DNA of 64,000 nucleotides from Schistocerca nitens (lineage: Eukaryota > Arthropoda > Insecta > Orthoptera > Acrididae). Location: contig NC_064622.1 of NCBI RefSeq assembly GCF_023898315.1, forward strand, positions 79,237,387 to 79,301,386, written 5' to 3'. Both the position numbers and the translations under genes were made by a program. The notes under the pieces were generated by a model, which was given only the letters and a program-made list of their open reading frames with translations, was not told where the DNA came from and ran no database searches. How positions within the stretch are numbered: position 1 is the stretch's first letter; each line of letters begins with the position of its first letter. Positions 1 to 12,997 of the stretch are shown one piece after another.

Positions 1-836
1 GCCGCCGGAAGGAACCAAGGATGGCCTCAGAACCCAAGCGGCAGGCGTCATTCGTTCCGACATGTGCTACTATCTGCAGCCGGTCACACCCAAGTAAATA
101 CATTATGAATCATAATAAGGAAATATAAAATGTGTTAAATATCAAGATGTCATTTAGTGATGTGAGAAATAATCAAGCGAGAAAATGGAAAAAAATAAAA
201 CTCATGAGACCCCGTGAAATAACTTAAAGAATTAAAATTAATTGTAACTAAACTTTTGAACAATGTAACATCTTCAGTTAACCATAAACACATTATAAAT
301 ACATTTGTGGCAGATGTCATGCTCTGGGTCTGTCTTAGTTCTAAGTCTGACTTTGTCATCATAGCAATTTTTGGTCTGGGTGGTCAATAAATCTGATTTA
401 TAATTTTTAAAAAAAATAGAAAAAAAAGAAACACAACAGATTTCACAAATTGGCAATCCTGTGGATCTATAAAAATTTAATAAGACAAAAATTGAAAATC
501 ATGTTGCAAAATGCATTTAGGAATGGGGAACACTATAAAATTGGAAATACAACATAAGACATAAAGAGCACATGGTATCAGTTACATTTCACAATTACAG
601 TGAAACATACAAACCTGACAATATTTTGTCAGTTTGTGTCTTTTGTGTGTTTAGACAATTTCTATTTATACTAAGGATGGTACTTAATAGTGAGGAGATA
701 AGAGTCATGGGACAGCAATATGTACATATAAAGATGGCAATAGTGTCATGTAGACAAGGTATAAAAGGACACTGCATTGGCAGACCTGTCATTTGTACTC
801 CAGTGATTCATATGAAAAGGTGTCTGACGTGATTAG
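1..836. other. No gene recognised; AT-rich sequence
   Basis: About 100 bases at the left edge are relatively GC-rich and may be the end of a repeat lying mostly outside the window. The rest is AT-rich with only short frames on both strands, none of which resembles a protein family I know. I see no RNA gene or inverted repeat. Confidence 0.5.
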
Positions 837-1656
837 GGCTGCACGACAGCAATTAATAGACTCTGAATGTGAATGGTAGCTGGAGCTAGATGCATGGGAC
901 AGTCCATTTCAGAAATCATTACAAAATTCTGTATTCTGAGATTCAAAGTGTTAAGCATCACCAGGGGCAACACGCAACGGCCTATGGCCTTCACTTAACA
1001 ACCGAGAGCAGTGGCTTTTGCATAGAGTTCTCTGTGTTAACAGACAACTGACACTGAGTGACATAACTGCAGAAATCAATGTGGGACATACAACAAACAT
1101 ATCCATTAGGACAGTGCAGTTAGACGGGCTATGGCAGCAGACAACTAACACGAGTGCCTTTGCTAACAGCACTACATTGCCTGCAGTGCCTCTCCTGGGC
1201 TTGTGACTGTATTAATTTGACACTACATGCCTGCAAATTGTGTCCCGATCAGATGAGTCCCAGTTTCAGTTGGTAAGAGCTGACAATAGGGTTTGAGTGT
1301 GGCACAGACCTGACAAAGCCATGGATCTAAGTTGTCAATGAGCAAGCTGGTTGTCAACTTTGCAAGCTGGTGGTGGCTCCGTAAATGTGTAGGAGTGTGT
1401 TTACATGGAATGGAATGTGTCCTCTGGTCCAACTGAACTGACCATTGACAGGAAATGGTTCTGTTTGGCTACTTGGAGACCATTTGCAGTCATTCATGGA
1501 CTTGATGTTCCCAAAAAACAATGGAACTTTTATGGATGACAATGTGCTATGTCACTGGGCCAGAATCATTCAAAATTGGTTTGAAGAAAATTCTGGACAA
1601 TATGAGCAAGTGATTTGTCGATCCACATCAAATAATATGAGTCCCATCAAACATGA
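837..1656 (+). pseudogene. Tc1-like transposase remnant, 5' and middle part
   Basis: This is decayed coding sequence of a Tc1-type DDE transposase, the enzyme that cuts and pastes a DNA transposon. Pieces in shifting frames keep the family order. A helix-turn-helix segment ends in ISIRTVQ near 1100. The first catalytic block reads SDESQFQLVRADNRV near 1250. A GGSV block lies near 1375, and the second catalytic block FMDDN..CH lies near 1530. A PDxNPIEH-like block follows near 1650, reading NNMSPIKH, so the expected catalytic glutamate is lysine. Several stops and shifts make it dead. The frame is broken at about 1657 by a LINE and its C-terminal end reappears at 3395. I saw no terminal inverted repeats. 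Family assignment rests on motif order read by eye. Confidence 0.75.
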
Positions 1657-2498
1657 TACAGACAAGAGGGAGATTGAGTCAATAATTAAATCACTGAAGA
1701 CTAAGGACTCTCATGGTTATGATGGGATGTGAGGTACTGGATGGGTTAAACAACAGATTTCAAACATTAGGCATATTTTTTTGATTTAACTAAGGCATTT
1801 GATTGTGTTGATCACTAAATATTGCTCCAGAAGCTGGACCATTACGGAATATGGGGAGTAGCTCGCAATTGGTTCACCTCGTTGGATGACAGTAGCTTGG
1901 TAGTAAAGGATGTTGTGTGCAACATTTGTTCAGTTTCAAATAATGCAGTTCATGCCCTAAGTTCACAGCTTGTAGAAAATAAACTAATGCTAAATCACAG
2001 TAAGACTCAGTTTTTACAGTTTCTAACACACAATTCAACAAAACCTGACGTTTTAATTTCACAGAATGAGCATACGATTAGTGAAACTGAACCGTTCAAA
2101 TTTCTAGGTGTTCAGATAGATAGTAAACTGTCGTGGAAAGCCCATGTTCAGGATCTTCTTCAAAGAGTTAATGCTGCCATTTTTACTATTCAAAGGGTAT
2201 CTGAAGTGAGTGATCGTTCAACACTTTGCTTATTTTCATTAGCTCATGTCATATGGTATTATATTTTGGGGTAACTCTTCCCATTCTAAAAGGATATTTC
2301 TGGCTCAGAAATAGGCAGTTTGGGTAATAAGTGGTGTAAGTTCATGGTCCTCTTGGTGACCCGTGTTCAAGAGTCTGGGTATTTTGACATTGGCCTCTCA
2401 AAATATATAAAAAGAAAGATGATGAGACTTACCAAACAAAAGCGCTGGCAGGTCGATAGACACACAAACAAACACAAATATACACACAAAATTCAAGC

Positions 2499-2525
2499 TT
2501 TCGCAACAAACTGTTGCCTCATCAG
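2499..2525 (-). other. Hammerhead-like hairpin core, left arm of A1
   Basis: Read on the minus strand: CTGATGA, one extra G, a 5-bp stem GCAAC/GTTGC with a 5-nt loop, then GAAA. These are the two conserved core strands and stem II of a hammerhead ribozyme, except for one extra nucleotide before stem II. I could not identify stems I and III or a cleavage site, so activity is unproven. Confidence 0.4.
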
Positions 2526-2777
2526 GAAAGAGGGAAGGAGAGGGAAAGACGAAAGGATGTGGGTTTTAAGGGAGAGGGTAAGGAGTCATTCCAATCCCGG
2601 GAGCGGAAAGACTTACCTTAGGGGGAAAAAAGGACAGGTATACATGTGTGTGTGCGAGTGTATATCTGTCCTTTTTTCCCCCTAAGGTAAGTCTTTCCGC
2701 TCCCGGGATTGGAATGACTCCTTACCCTCTCTCTTAAAACCCACATCCTTTCGTCTTTCCCTCTCCTTCCCTCTCTT

Positions 2778-2804
2778 CTGATGAGGCAACAGTTTGTTGC
2801 GAAA
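2778..2804 (+). other. Hammerhead-like hairpin core, right arm of A1
   Basis: This is the mirror copy of the motif in the left arm, here on the plus strand: CTGATGA, extra G, GCAAC, loop, GTTGC, GAAA. Both conserved strands are intact in both arms. The same caveats apply: one extra nucleotide, and stems I and III not identified. Confidence 0.4.
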
Positions 2805-3394
2805 GCTTGAATTTTGTGTGTATATTTGTGTTTGTTTGTGTGTCTATCGACCTGCCAGCGCTTTTGTTTGGTAAGTCTCATCATCTTTCTTTTTAGATAT
2901 ATATTTTTTCCACGTGGAATGTTTCCCTCTGTTATATATATATATTCCTTAATGTCATTTCTTGTTAACAATATTAGCTTAAAACAGCTTTCACTCAGTT
3001 AATACTTGGCAGAAATCAAACCTGCATTTGGATTGGACTTCCTTAACTTTTGTGCAGAAAGGTGTGCAGTATACAGCTGCATCCATCTGCAATAAGCTAC
3101 CACTGGAATTCAAAAATCTTAGCAGTAATCCACATGATTTCAAATTGAAACTGAAGAGTTGCCTCAAGGATCATTCCTTCTATTCTGTCAATGAGTTCCT
3201 TGAAAAATTAAGCTGATTCTTGTTGTATTGTTGATTGCATTTACTTAAACTTATGGACTGACTTTTTTCAGCTTCATAAACATTTATTTTTATCTGTTAT
3301 TACTTTTATGTTGTAATTTCATGCACTGACACATTTGATGACCTTTGAGATTTGATCCTCAATTTGGTCCTATGGAACTTGACGTGTAAATAAA

Positions 3395-3604
3395 TAAATT
3401 TATGGGACATCATGAAGAGGTCAGTTTGTGTACAAAATGCTGCACTGGTAACGCTTTTGCAATTATGGATGGCTATTGAGGCAGTATGGCTCAATATTTC
3501 TGCAGGGGGCTTCCAACAATATGTAGAGTCCATGCCAAGTCGTGTTGCTGCACTACATTGGACAAAAGGAAGTCCAACAACAATATTAGGAGGTATCTCA
3601 TGAC
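3395..3604 (+). pseudogene. Tc1-like transposase remnant, C-terminal part
   Basis: The frame reads LWMAIEAVWLNI followed by a segment with VESMPSRVAAL, which is the usual C-terminal end of Tc1 transposases of the type seen at 837-1656. It continues that protein after the LINE insertion. The pre-insertion order is restored if 1657-3394 is removed. No TIR was recognised downstream before the mariner-like element begins at 3625. Confidence 0.7.
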
Positions 3605-3624
3605 TTCTCTCTCCTTAGTGTATA

Positions 3625-3662
3625 CAGGGTGACAATTATTGAAACATATGAAATAAAATCAT
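3625..3662 (+). repeat. Left TIR of the mariner-like element
   Basis: It starts with CAGGGTGACAATTATTGAA and continues with ATGAAATAAAATCAT-like sequence. It pairs imperfectly with 6650-6687 over about 35 bp. A near-duplicate of part of it, TATTGAAAAATATGAAATAA, follows at once near 3670. Confidence 0.8.
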
Positions 3663-3873
3663 CACAAATTATTGAAAAATATGAAATAAAATCATTACAA
3701 TTTCTGAACGGTTTGTGTTAGGGCCTTCAAACTGCATGGTTGGCCTTGGGGAATGATGCAATTAGTATGTGCATGCACACGTACCTTGTTGTTGTTGGCC
3801 ATTTGCATGCGAAAATGTCACAATACAGCATACCCGAGTGTATAGCTCTTGTGAAGGCCTGCTATGCGAGCAA

Positions 3874-4938
3874 TCTTATTTATATAAATGATATGCCTTC
3901 TAGTATTACAGGTGATTCAAAAATATTTCTGTTTGCTGATGACACCAGCTTGATAGTGAAGGATCTTGTGTGTAATATTGAAACAGTAACAAATAATTTA
4001 GTTCATGAAATAAGTTCGTGGCTTGTGGAAAATAATTTGATGCTAAATCACAGTAAGACTCAGTTTTTACAGTTTCAAACTCACAATTCAAGAAGAACTG
4101 ACATTTTAATCAGACAGAATGGGCATGTTATAAGCGAGATGGAACAGTTCAAGTTCCTAGGCGTACGGATAGATAGTAAGCTGTTGTGGAAAGCCCATGT
4201 TCAGGATCTTGTTCAGAAACTAAATGCTGCTTTATTTACCATTAGAACAGTATCTGAAATAAGTGACACTTCAACACGAAAAGTAGTCTACTTCGCATAT
4301 TTTCATACGCTTATGTCGTATGGTATTATTTTTTGGGGTAATTCTTCTGATTCAAAAAGGGTATTTTTGGCTCAAAAACGGGCTGTTCAAGCTATATGTG
4401 GTGTAAGTTCGAGAACCTCTTGTCGACCCCTATTCAAAAATCTGGGAATTCTGACATTGCCCTCACAGTATATATTTTCTTTAATGTCGTTTGTTGTTAG
4501 CAATATTAGCCTATTCCCAAGAGTTAGCAGCTTTCACTCAGTTAATACTAGGCAGAAATCAAATCTGCATGTAGAATGCAGTTCCTTGACTCTTGTGCAG
4601 AAAGGAGTGCAGTATTCTGCTGCATCCATTTTCAATAAGCTACCACAAGAAGTCAAAAATCTTAGCAGTAGCCCAAACTCTTTTAAGTCTAAACTGAAGA
4701 GTTTCCTCATGGCTCACTCCTTCTATTCTGTCGAGGAGCTCCTGGAAGAGCTAAAAAATTAAGCAAATTCCAGTGTTACATTGTTGATTGTCTTCATTTA
4801 AACTTATGACTTGTCACCTGAATATGTTTTTTTTTTCTATATTTCATTTTATCTGTTTCTAATATCGTGTTATAATTTCATGTATTGACTTGTTCCATGA
4901 CCATGGAGATTTCTCCTTAATTTGGTCCCACGGAACAA

Positions 4939-4977
<39 letters not shown>
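3874..4977 (+). mobile_element. APE-type LINE, 5'-truncated, with AAAT tail
   Basis: One open frame (to 4762) covers the 3' half of an RT protein. It has IYINDMPSSI, then the catalytic box FLFADDTSLIV near 3930, FKFLGVRIDSK near 4150, the thumb segment with SYGIIFWGNS near 4320, and the C-terminal end. The fingers and palm before the FADD box, and the endonuclease, are missing through 5' truncation, the usual result of incomplete reverse transcription. The 3' UTR runs to a tail of about nine AAAT units (4937-4977). Because the frame is still open, it is younger than the copy at 1657-3394, to which it is clearly related. It splits the mariner-like transposase between CYASN and STAAQ. Confidence 0.85.
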
Positions 4978-5590
4978 CAGCTCAACTGCAGCTCAAAGAA
5001 TGTTTGCAATCAAGTTCAAGCAGAAGACAGCTGGTCCAAGTGTGCTAATAATCAATAATATCAATCGCAAGTTTGAGAGAATGGGTAGTGTTTGTGGTGA
5101 TGGTGTTGGCAATGTCAGTCATCCAATAAGGATGAAAATGCCTGAAAACATTGAGAAGACTTGCACTGTGTTTCAAACCAGCCCCAGGAAATCGATCAGA
5201 TGTGCTGCACAACAGGTGGAAATGGAAATCAACTAGGAAACACTGCATCAAATTGTTGAAGACCTGCATGTCTTCCCATAAAAAATTCAAACCCATCAGC
5301 CATTAAACCCCAGAGCCATGGAACAGTGGTTGTCTTTCACCAACACTATTGTCTCTATAAAAGATGAACAGGACTTTGAAGTGAATATGGTTTGGCTTAG
5401 TGACTATGCCCACTTTCATTTAGATGGGTTCATCAATAAGCAAAATTGGCGCTTTTGGGGGACTGAGAATCTGCATTTCGCAGTCAAGAAGTATCTTCAG
5501 CCTCAACGGATGACTGTGTGATATGCAGTGTCCAATCACGGAATAATCTATGTGATATTCGTTAATGGTATAGTATGGTATGGTGTGGTA
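4978..5590 (+). pseudogene. Mariner-like transposase remnant, middle part
   Basis: This continues the transposase after the LINE. It contains a DNA-binding region with RKSIRCAAQQVEM near 5190 and then WLSDYAHFHLDGFINKQNW near 5400, which matches the first catalytic block of arthropod mariner-like transposases (FSDEAHFHL..Y.NKQN), with Glu replaced by Tyr. Stops at 5234, 5281 and 5521 break it. It is followed by LINE sequence from about 5619. Confidence 0.65.
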
Positions 5591-5618
5591 CTGAACGGTA
5601 CATGAAGGTTTTGGAAGA

Positions 5619-6192
5619 TGTGATTTAAAATGGAATGATCATATAAAGTTGATCGTTGGTAAAGCAGATACCAGACTGAGATTCATTGAAAGAATCGTAA
5701 GGAAATGCAATCTGAAAACAAAGGAAGTAGGTTACAGTATACCTGTTTGCCCACTGCTTGAATATTGTGTGATCTGTGCCAGATAGGGTTGATAGAAGAG
5801 ATAGAGAAGATCCAACGGAAAGCAGTGCGCTTCATTACAGGATCATTTAGTAATTGTGAAAGCACTACAGAGATAATAGATAAACTCCAGTGGAAGACTC
5901 TGCAGGAGAGGCCCTCAGTAGATCAGTACGGGCTTTTGTTGAAGTTTCAAGAACATATCTTCACCGAGGAGTCAAGCAGTATATTGCTCCCTCCTATGTA
6001 TATCTCGCGAAGAGACCATGAGGATAAAATCAGAGAGATTAGAGCCCACACAGAGGCATACTGACAATCTTTCTTTCCAAGAACAATATAAGACTGGAAC
6101 AGATGGGAGAACCAATAGAGGTACTCAAAGTACCCTCCACTACATACCGTTAGGTTGCTTGCGGAGTATGGATGTAGATGTAGATGATTTCG
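5619..6192 (+). mobile_element. CR1-like LINE 3' fragment with GATGTA end
   Basis: This is the same family as the minus-strand LINE at 24631-27506, of which it is a 3' piece. It has NGMI.. near 5625, the segment GLIEEIEKIQRKAVRFITG near 5790, LQWKTLQER near 5885, and the 3' UTR with GCTTGCGGAGTATGGATG followed by GATGTA repeats near 6175. It lacks the RT active site. It sits inside the mariner-like transposase. Confidence 0.75.
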
Positions 6193-6194
6193 TT

Positions 6195-6600
6195 TCAGTT
6201 ACCCAAAGTCACCCGAGTTTGGCAAGATGTGGTTCATGCAAGATGAAGCTTGACCCCATTGAAGTAGGAGTGCGTTTGATGTTCTAGAGGAGCCCTTTGA
6301 GACCTACATTCTGGCTCTGGGGTACCCAGATGCCACTGGCATGGGCCTAGTTTGGCTGCCATATTGTACAGATCTGCATACATGCAACTCCTTTTTGTGG
6401 GGCTAAATTATAGACAAGGTATACAGCAATAGCTCCAACACCATTGCCAAGCTGAAAACGGCCATTTGCAGGTCATCGACAGCATCGATGTTCCGAGACT
6501 TCAGCAGGTCATGCAGAATTTTGCTATTCATCTGCGTCACATCATCACCAATGATGGCAGGCATGTCATAAGCTACAGCAAATCAGAGTATCTGTAGTGA
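6195..6600 (+). pseudogene. Mariner-like transposase remnant, C-terminal part
   Basis: Broken frames show VWFMQDEA near 6222, the second catalytic block of mariner-like transposases, then LPYCTDLHTCNSFLWG near 6355, the third block with Asn at the expected Asp. A C-terminal segment with IDS.DVPRL.Q near 6480 follows. The right TIR ends at 6687. Family assignment is by motif order; the protein is inactive. Confidence 0.6.
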
Positions 6601-6649
6601 CATTTATATGCTGAATAAAGTGTGTGCACACCTTCATTTGTAAGTAATT

Positions 6650-6687
6650 CATGTTTATTTTCATATTGTTCAATAATTGTCACCCTG
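6650..6687 (-). repeat. Right TIR of the mariner-like element
   Basis: It ends TTCAATAATTGTCACCCTG followed by TA. It is the reverse complement of the left terminus over 19 bp and imperfectly over about 35 bp. Confidence 0.8.
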
Positions 6688-6689
6688 TA

Positions 6690-7489
6690 TCTAACAGAAG
6701 ATACATGACAAACTGAGCACCCACATTCTGATCTAAAAGTTCTTTAACAACTGATCACACACTTATAATTTTAATCTGCTTGATCTCTATTCTCTGTTGT
6801 TCAATTGCCACTGAAAGCAAACCACATGTACTTCACACTGAACAGGAATTCCTCTCAACATCTGTTTGAACATCATTTCGGACAGTTGTATGTAGAAAAT
6901 ATATAGGGCATGATTTAAATATCACAGTAACTTTACTAGTTAATACTATTTGTGGCTAGAACTAACAATTTGTTCCAGATTAAATGTGATTTCATTCAAG
7001 ACAAACATAATTTCCATGTGGACTCCTTAAGTGGAGTTCAGAAGGTCTCAGCATTCTGGATATAATATTTTGGGGGAGCTACTGCAAAATAAAGCAAGTA
7101 AGTGTAGATCTCTACAGATTCAAAGGAAATTAATAGCCTAAACTGCCACAAATTTCAACTCCTATAAATTATCTGATTAATTAGAAACAATTGTACAAAG
7201 TTCCTCTTGACATCAGAACAAGTAGTACTATTCTCATCACAAATGCGCCTCTATTTTTCCAATATGTAGATAATTGGTACTCTTTGCTGTCAGTATAGTA
7301 GTCATGTGAAATTAAACATGCACGCATGAATGCGTGCATACACACACAAACACACACACAAAATCATTTCAACTAGTACAAGCACAAATCACATAAAATA
7401 GTAAAGCTTTTTTCTGAAGCAATAAGTAATATTAAAGTTTATGAGGCACACATAACGCTGATGCTGAATGTGGCACTGAAATTTTGCAA
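6690..7489. other. No clear gene; possible LINE debris
   Basis: AT-rich. Near 7050-7130, plus-strand frames give GYNILGELLQ and SLQIQRKLIA, which faintly recall the thumb region of the local LINEs (YGIIFWG...LQKK). A short CA-rich stretch lies at 7330-7365. Nothing else is recognisable. Confidence 0.3.
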
Positions 7490-7905
7490 AGCACGCAATA
7501 TTCTGTTTGTGTTAAAAGAGAAAGTAAAGCACGATCTCTACTTTCTTGAAAACAATGAGGTCATTGAAGCCACAACCAGTAGCCAATAGGCAACGTCAAT
7601 TGCAGATGTACAGAAACACAATGTATCTGCAGAGATTTCAAAGCGATGGTTAATGCTTGATGTATTACTCACTCACATCCTATTCCCTAGCCAGAAAAAA
7701 TGATGACAAAATTAGCTGGTAGTGAGTACTTTGCCAGACTGGATCTCAAAGAAGCATATTTACCAATCCTTTTGGGTGAAGACACACACAAACTTATAGT
7801 GATAAATATTCCATTTGCTCTATTCTGTTATGAAAGGTTACCATTTGGAACAGCCAGCATCCAAAGTTTGTCTGAGCATTATGTACAACAATTTGTAACA
7901 TGCCT
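7490..7905 (+). pseudogene. Ty3/Gypsy reverse transcriptase remnant, N-terminal part
   Basis: Broken frames keep the order of a Ty3/Gypsy polymerase: a segment with VIEATTSSQ near 7560, then EYFARLDLKEAYLPILL near 7725 (the RT motif with the first catalytic Asp), and YERLPFGTASIQ near 7830. The sequence then leaves the family before the YLDD box. This is part of an old LTR retrotransposon. No LTRs, gag or protease are visible. The polymerase resumes at about 9021, so 7906-9020 looks like an insertion or a badly decayed stretch. Confidence 0.75.
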
Positions 7906-9020
7906 GGGGGTACAATTGGGGGGTTGTTGCTTTGACCATGTGCCCTATCCATGCCACATACCTGGTACTCCCATGGCAGTCGTATTATTTCTGCTCCACA
8001 CTGCTGCTGGCTTGCCTGAAATTATGTTTATAAATAAGCAAGCTGGTTTAGGGGAGCCATGCAACATTAAACACAACACTGTCCTACGTCTGGTATGAAC
8101 AATTATATTCTAAGACGATAAGAAAATCGCAGGTTCCACTGTTTACACACTGTCATACGTGTTGATGCCAATTACCATTCTCACTAATTTGATAAGAGAT
8201 ATCATAATTATCATTCCCTTCTTACTGTACAGCATTTTTGACCATATTAATATCTGTTACTATTGTACTTCACGGCATCACACATATTTCACAGTCTTAC
8301 TCTGGCTGAACCTTCAGTGATACATACACAGGCAATATGATGATTATCTGTCCACAATTATCACTTGTATGAGCATACGTATAACCAACAACATGACACA
8401 GGTGATTGTTGATGATGCAGAAGCCGAATGGTCAAATGAAAGTTTTTATGCTCATCACATACACACAGATAGATGGTACCAGTCCTTCTTGACACTTGTA
8501 ATAATGTAACACTGTTCATAAAAGTTAATTTACAGTTTACAGTTGTATGAGCTTGTGCATAACCACTGCGACGCAGCTGAGTGTTGATGATGCGGAAACA
8601 CAATAACCGAATGCACGCTCTCAAGCTCGCTACAAGACACTGGCACTTAATTGCTATCCTTTGTGGTAAACTATTTTACTGAATCACATTAGTTTCATTC
8701 TGGGAGGCTGAACATGATGCAGATGATTTATGCTGTACAGTATGACACACACACAGGCGGATACTCAAATATATTATCGGCAGCACTGTTCATATTTAAT
8801 TACTTCTTTACGCATTTTTCAATGTATCCACTTCCATATCCCTTTACTTCACAATAATAGTACTTGCAGCCACACTTTAACTTCCATAATAATGCCTTCC
8901 CCTTGCAGAGCTACCCAGAACACAACATAGCAGCTCCTTGTCTTATGCTCAACTCTGCAATGCAGCCGCTCAGACAGATACTCCGTAACCAAGCCAGCAA
9001 TATGACAATACACTTACAAA
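7906..9020. other. Unclassified 1.1-kb segment inside the Gypsy remnant
   Basis: It separates two collinear parts of the Gypsy polymerase and has no recognisable coding content. It holds a diverged direct repeat: TGTATGAGC..ATAACCA..GTTGATGATGC occurs near 8367 and again near 8543. The repeat suggests a tandem duplication inside an unidentified repeat. The YLDD-bearing part of the RT is missing here. Confidence 0.45.
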
Positions 9021-9960
9021 TTAATTAGGAAAGCTCTGAAGACTGAACTACCTCAAAAACATAGCTGTCTCAGGCACAACTCCACAGGAAATCTTGCAGA
9101 ATTTGGCAATTTCAAAATTCTGAAAGTGGGAAATTTGAAATGCAACAAAGACAAGTGCATCTTCTTTCAATGCAAAGTGCAATACTTGGGGCACATGGTG
9201 TCTGCAAAGAGCATCAAGCCAACAACATACTGACATCATTAAAAACCTTCCAGCTCCCAAGAACACCAAGCAATTATGTGCCGTATTTGGGAAAAACAAA
9301 TTTTCATAAAAAGTTTCCCACTGATGTTTCCATCAGTGAACCATTGCACTAGTTGTTATGTAAAAGCACTAAATGGAACTGTAACAGTGAACACCGACAG
9401 GCATTTAACAAATTAATGTCTCATGATATTTTATCTGAACAAAATGCTCCCAATTGCTGCCGATGCCTCAAACTATAGTACGGATGCCATTCTGTGGCAT
9501 TTAAATAATAGTTTTGAATGATCAATTGTGTTTGTTCCAAGATTCTGACAGTGGAACAAATGAATTACAGTCAGATTGAGAAGGAGGCTCTTGCCATTAA
9601 TTATATTTTCAGTCAATAAGTTTTGTGATTACATTTATGGAGATAAATTTATCCTCTTCACAGATCACAAACCTTTAGTGGTTATCTTTGGACTGAATTA
9701 TACTGTTCCTACACAGACACAATGTTTGCAGCTCTGGGTGCTACTTCTGTCAAATTATGACTATTAAGTCATATTCGGGTCCACAACTCAACATCCATCA
9801 GATGATTGTTTTTTCAATAGGTACCAGTAGTCAAGACACTGTGGAAAATTTCCCAGTAAACACAAATGTAATTACCAAACTTGGGCCTAAGGATCCTGCT
9901 TTGTCTAAGAGAGGTTACTTAATCACACAGAGATTAAAGTCTATGGGGATATAAGGCAAA
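9021..9960 (+). pseudogene. Ty3/Gypsy RT thumb and RNase H remnant
   Basis: Plus-strand frames read LKCNKDKCIFFQ then VQYLGHMVSAKSI near 9130-9215, the RT C-terminal part of Ty3/Gypsy elements. PIAADASN follows near 9450 (the first RNase H Asp). SQIEKEALAI near 9575 and FILFTDHKPLV near 9650 are further RNase H motifs with the TDHKPL signature. Frame changes and stops are frequent. Only the polymerase core is recognisable, so the copy is old and immobile. Confidence 0.8.
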
Positions 9961-12213
<2,253 letters not shown>

Positions 12214-12425
12214 GTTGAAATGAAATGAACATATGGAATTGTGGGACGGGAGTTCCCCATTCGGGGAAGTTTGGCTGCCTAGGGCAAGTACTTATTGCAT
12301 TCGACGCCACATTGGGCAACTTGTGTGTTTGAGATAGTGATGAAAGGATGACGACGACAGGGGAATCGAACCCGGATAGGTACTGACAGACTGAAGCAGT
12401 GATGGGGTAACGACACATGCCGGAA
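12214..12425 (-). mobile_element. tRNA-related SINE fragment
   Basis: The stretch with TTCGACGCCACATTGGGC and GGGAATCGAACCCGG (near 12356) resembles a SINE common in orthopteran genomes. The second string is the reverse complement of a T-arm/B-box, CCGGGTTCGATTCCC, so the tRNA-like head would lie on the minus strand. The copy is diverged and its ends are not sharp. Confidence 0.5.
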
Positions 12426-12997
12426 AAGGCAGTGAAGTAAGAGGTTCATCAACAAAATGATTATGAGACTTCTTCACAACTGATGGAAATGGAGTAATAA
12501 ATGTTTTAAGATAGAAGGCTTGAAATACCTTTTGGCATCCGTTTGTGTCATACATTTTGTAACTAATTTATTAATGATTTTTCTTTTCTTTGAGTGCAGT
12601 CTACATCTGGCACTTAAGATGCCTGGCCATTATTTCCTTAAATTTTTATGGATTGTTATTGGCTGTCTGCTACAGTCAAGATTCTGGCACTAAATATTAA
12701 TATTGCAAGGGGGTTTGGAAAAGATTGACACAAACTTAAGTGTATAAAACATGCATTCATATCCTGACAAGCTGAACATCAAAATGTGGCAGAGGTCTCT
12801 TCAGTCACCTTTTTCATTAGGTTTCATACTTTGATAACACCTCTATCCTACCATATAGGATTTACAAACTTTGCAGGCAAGATAATGCATCAGACCACAC
12901 AAATATAAAACAAATATGTTGTATAATATAACATTAAAGTTTAAAAAATAAGAACAGCACTGAAATAAATTTAGTGACTTTTCTCTGCCAAATAATA
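12426..12997. other. No gene recognised
   Basis: AT-rich sequence between a SINE and a palindromic element; no coding motif or structured repeat seen. Confidence 0.5.

Larger units (their letters stand above)
2403..2945. mobile_element. Palindromic (foldback) element A1
   Basis: Two long arms are reverse complements of each other: about 2408-2650 and 2660-2895, meeting at a short centre with TG repeats. Nothing in it codes for a known protein. The right side carries an extra single-copy tail with CACGTGGAATG, ending in a TA-rich run. It interrupts the LINE at 1657-3394, whose sequence continues on both sides; the flanks share only a short AT-rich repeat, so the target duplication is unclear. 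A related, longer copy lies at 29247-29979. Each arm contains a hammerhead-like hairpin core. The tail beyond the palindrome argues for retroposition rather than for a classical foldback DNA transposon. Confidence 0.8.
1657..3394 (+). mobile_element. APE-type LINE fragment (Jockey/CR1 group) inside the Tc1 remnant
   Basis: This is a non-LTR retrotransposon fragment coding for reverse transcriptase (RT). Visible parts are a linker with KTKDSHGYDGM near 1710, FDLTKAFDCVDH near 1790, then a jump directly into the region after the YxDD box, SLVVKDVVCN near 1890. The catalytic FADD segment has therefore been lost by internal deletion. The C-terminal part continues to 2400, is interrupted by a palindromic element, and resumes at about 2946. 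It ends with the same 3' untranslated sequence as the neighbouring LINE at 3874-4977 and a short AAAT-type tail near 3385. The Tc1 frame resumes immediately afterwards, so this LINE inserted into the transposon. It is non-functional. The clade within the Jockey/CR1 group is uncertain. Confidence 0.75.
3625..6687 (+). mobile_element. Mariner-like DNA transposon with TIRs and TA duplication
   Basis: The left end CAGGGTGACAATTATTGAA is mirrored by the right end, and both are flanked by TA (3623-3624 and 6688-6689), the target duplication of the IS630-Tc1-mariner superfamily. Inside is a broken transposase gene in plus orientation. It starts near 3818 with SQYSIPECIALVKACY (a DUF4817-like N-terminus), continues at 4978-5590 and ends at 6195-6600. 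Two LINE pieces interrupt it, at 3874-4977 and 5619-6192. Many stops show that it is long dead. The third catalytic block resembles the mariner type (PY..DL..C.FFLWG), with the acidic residue replaced by Asn. Confidence 0.8.

Noticed and set aside
2403..2945. Interpretation of A1/A2 as classical foldback DNA transposons
   Set aside because: A 14-bp target repeat and a one-sided tail beyond the palindrome fit retroposition better.
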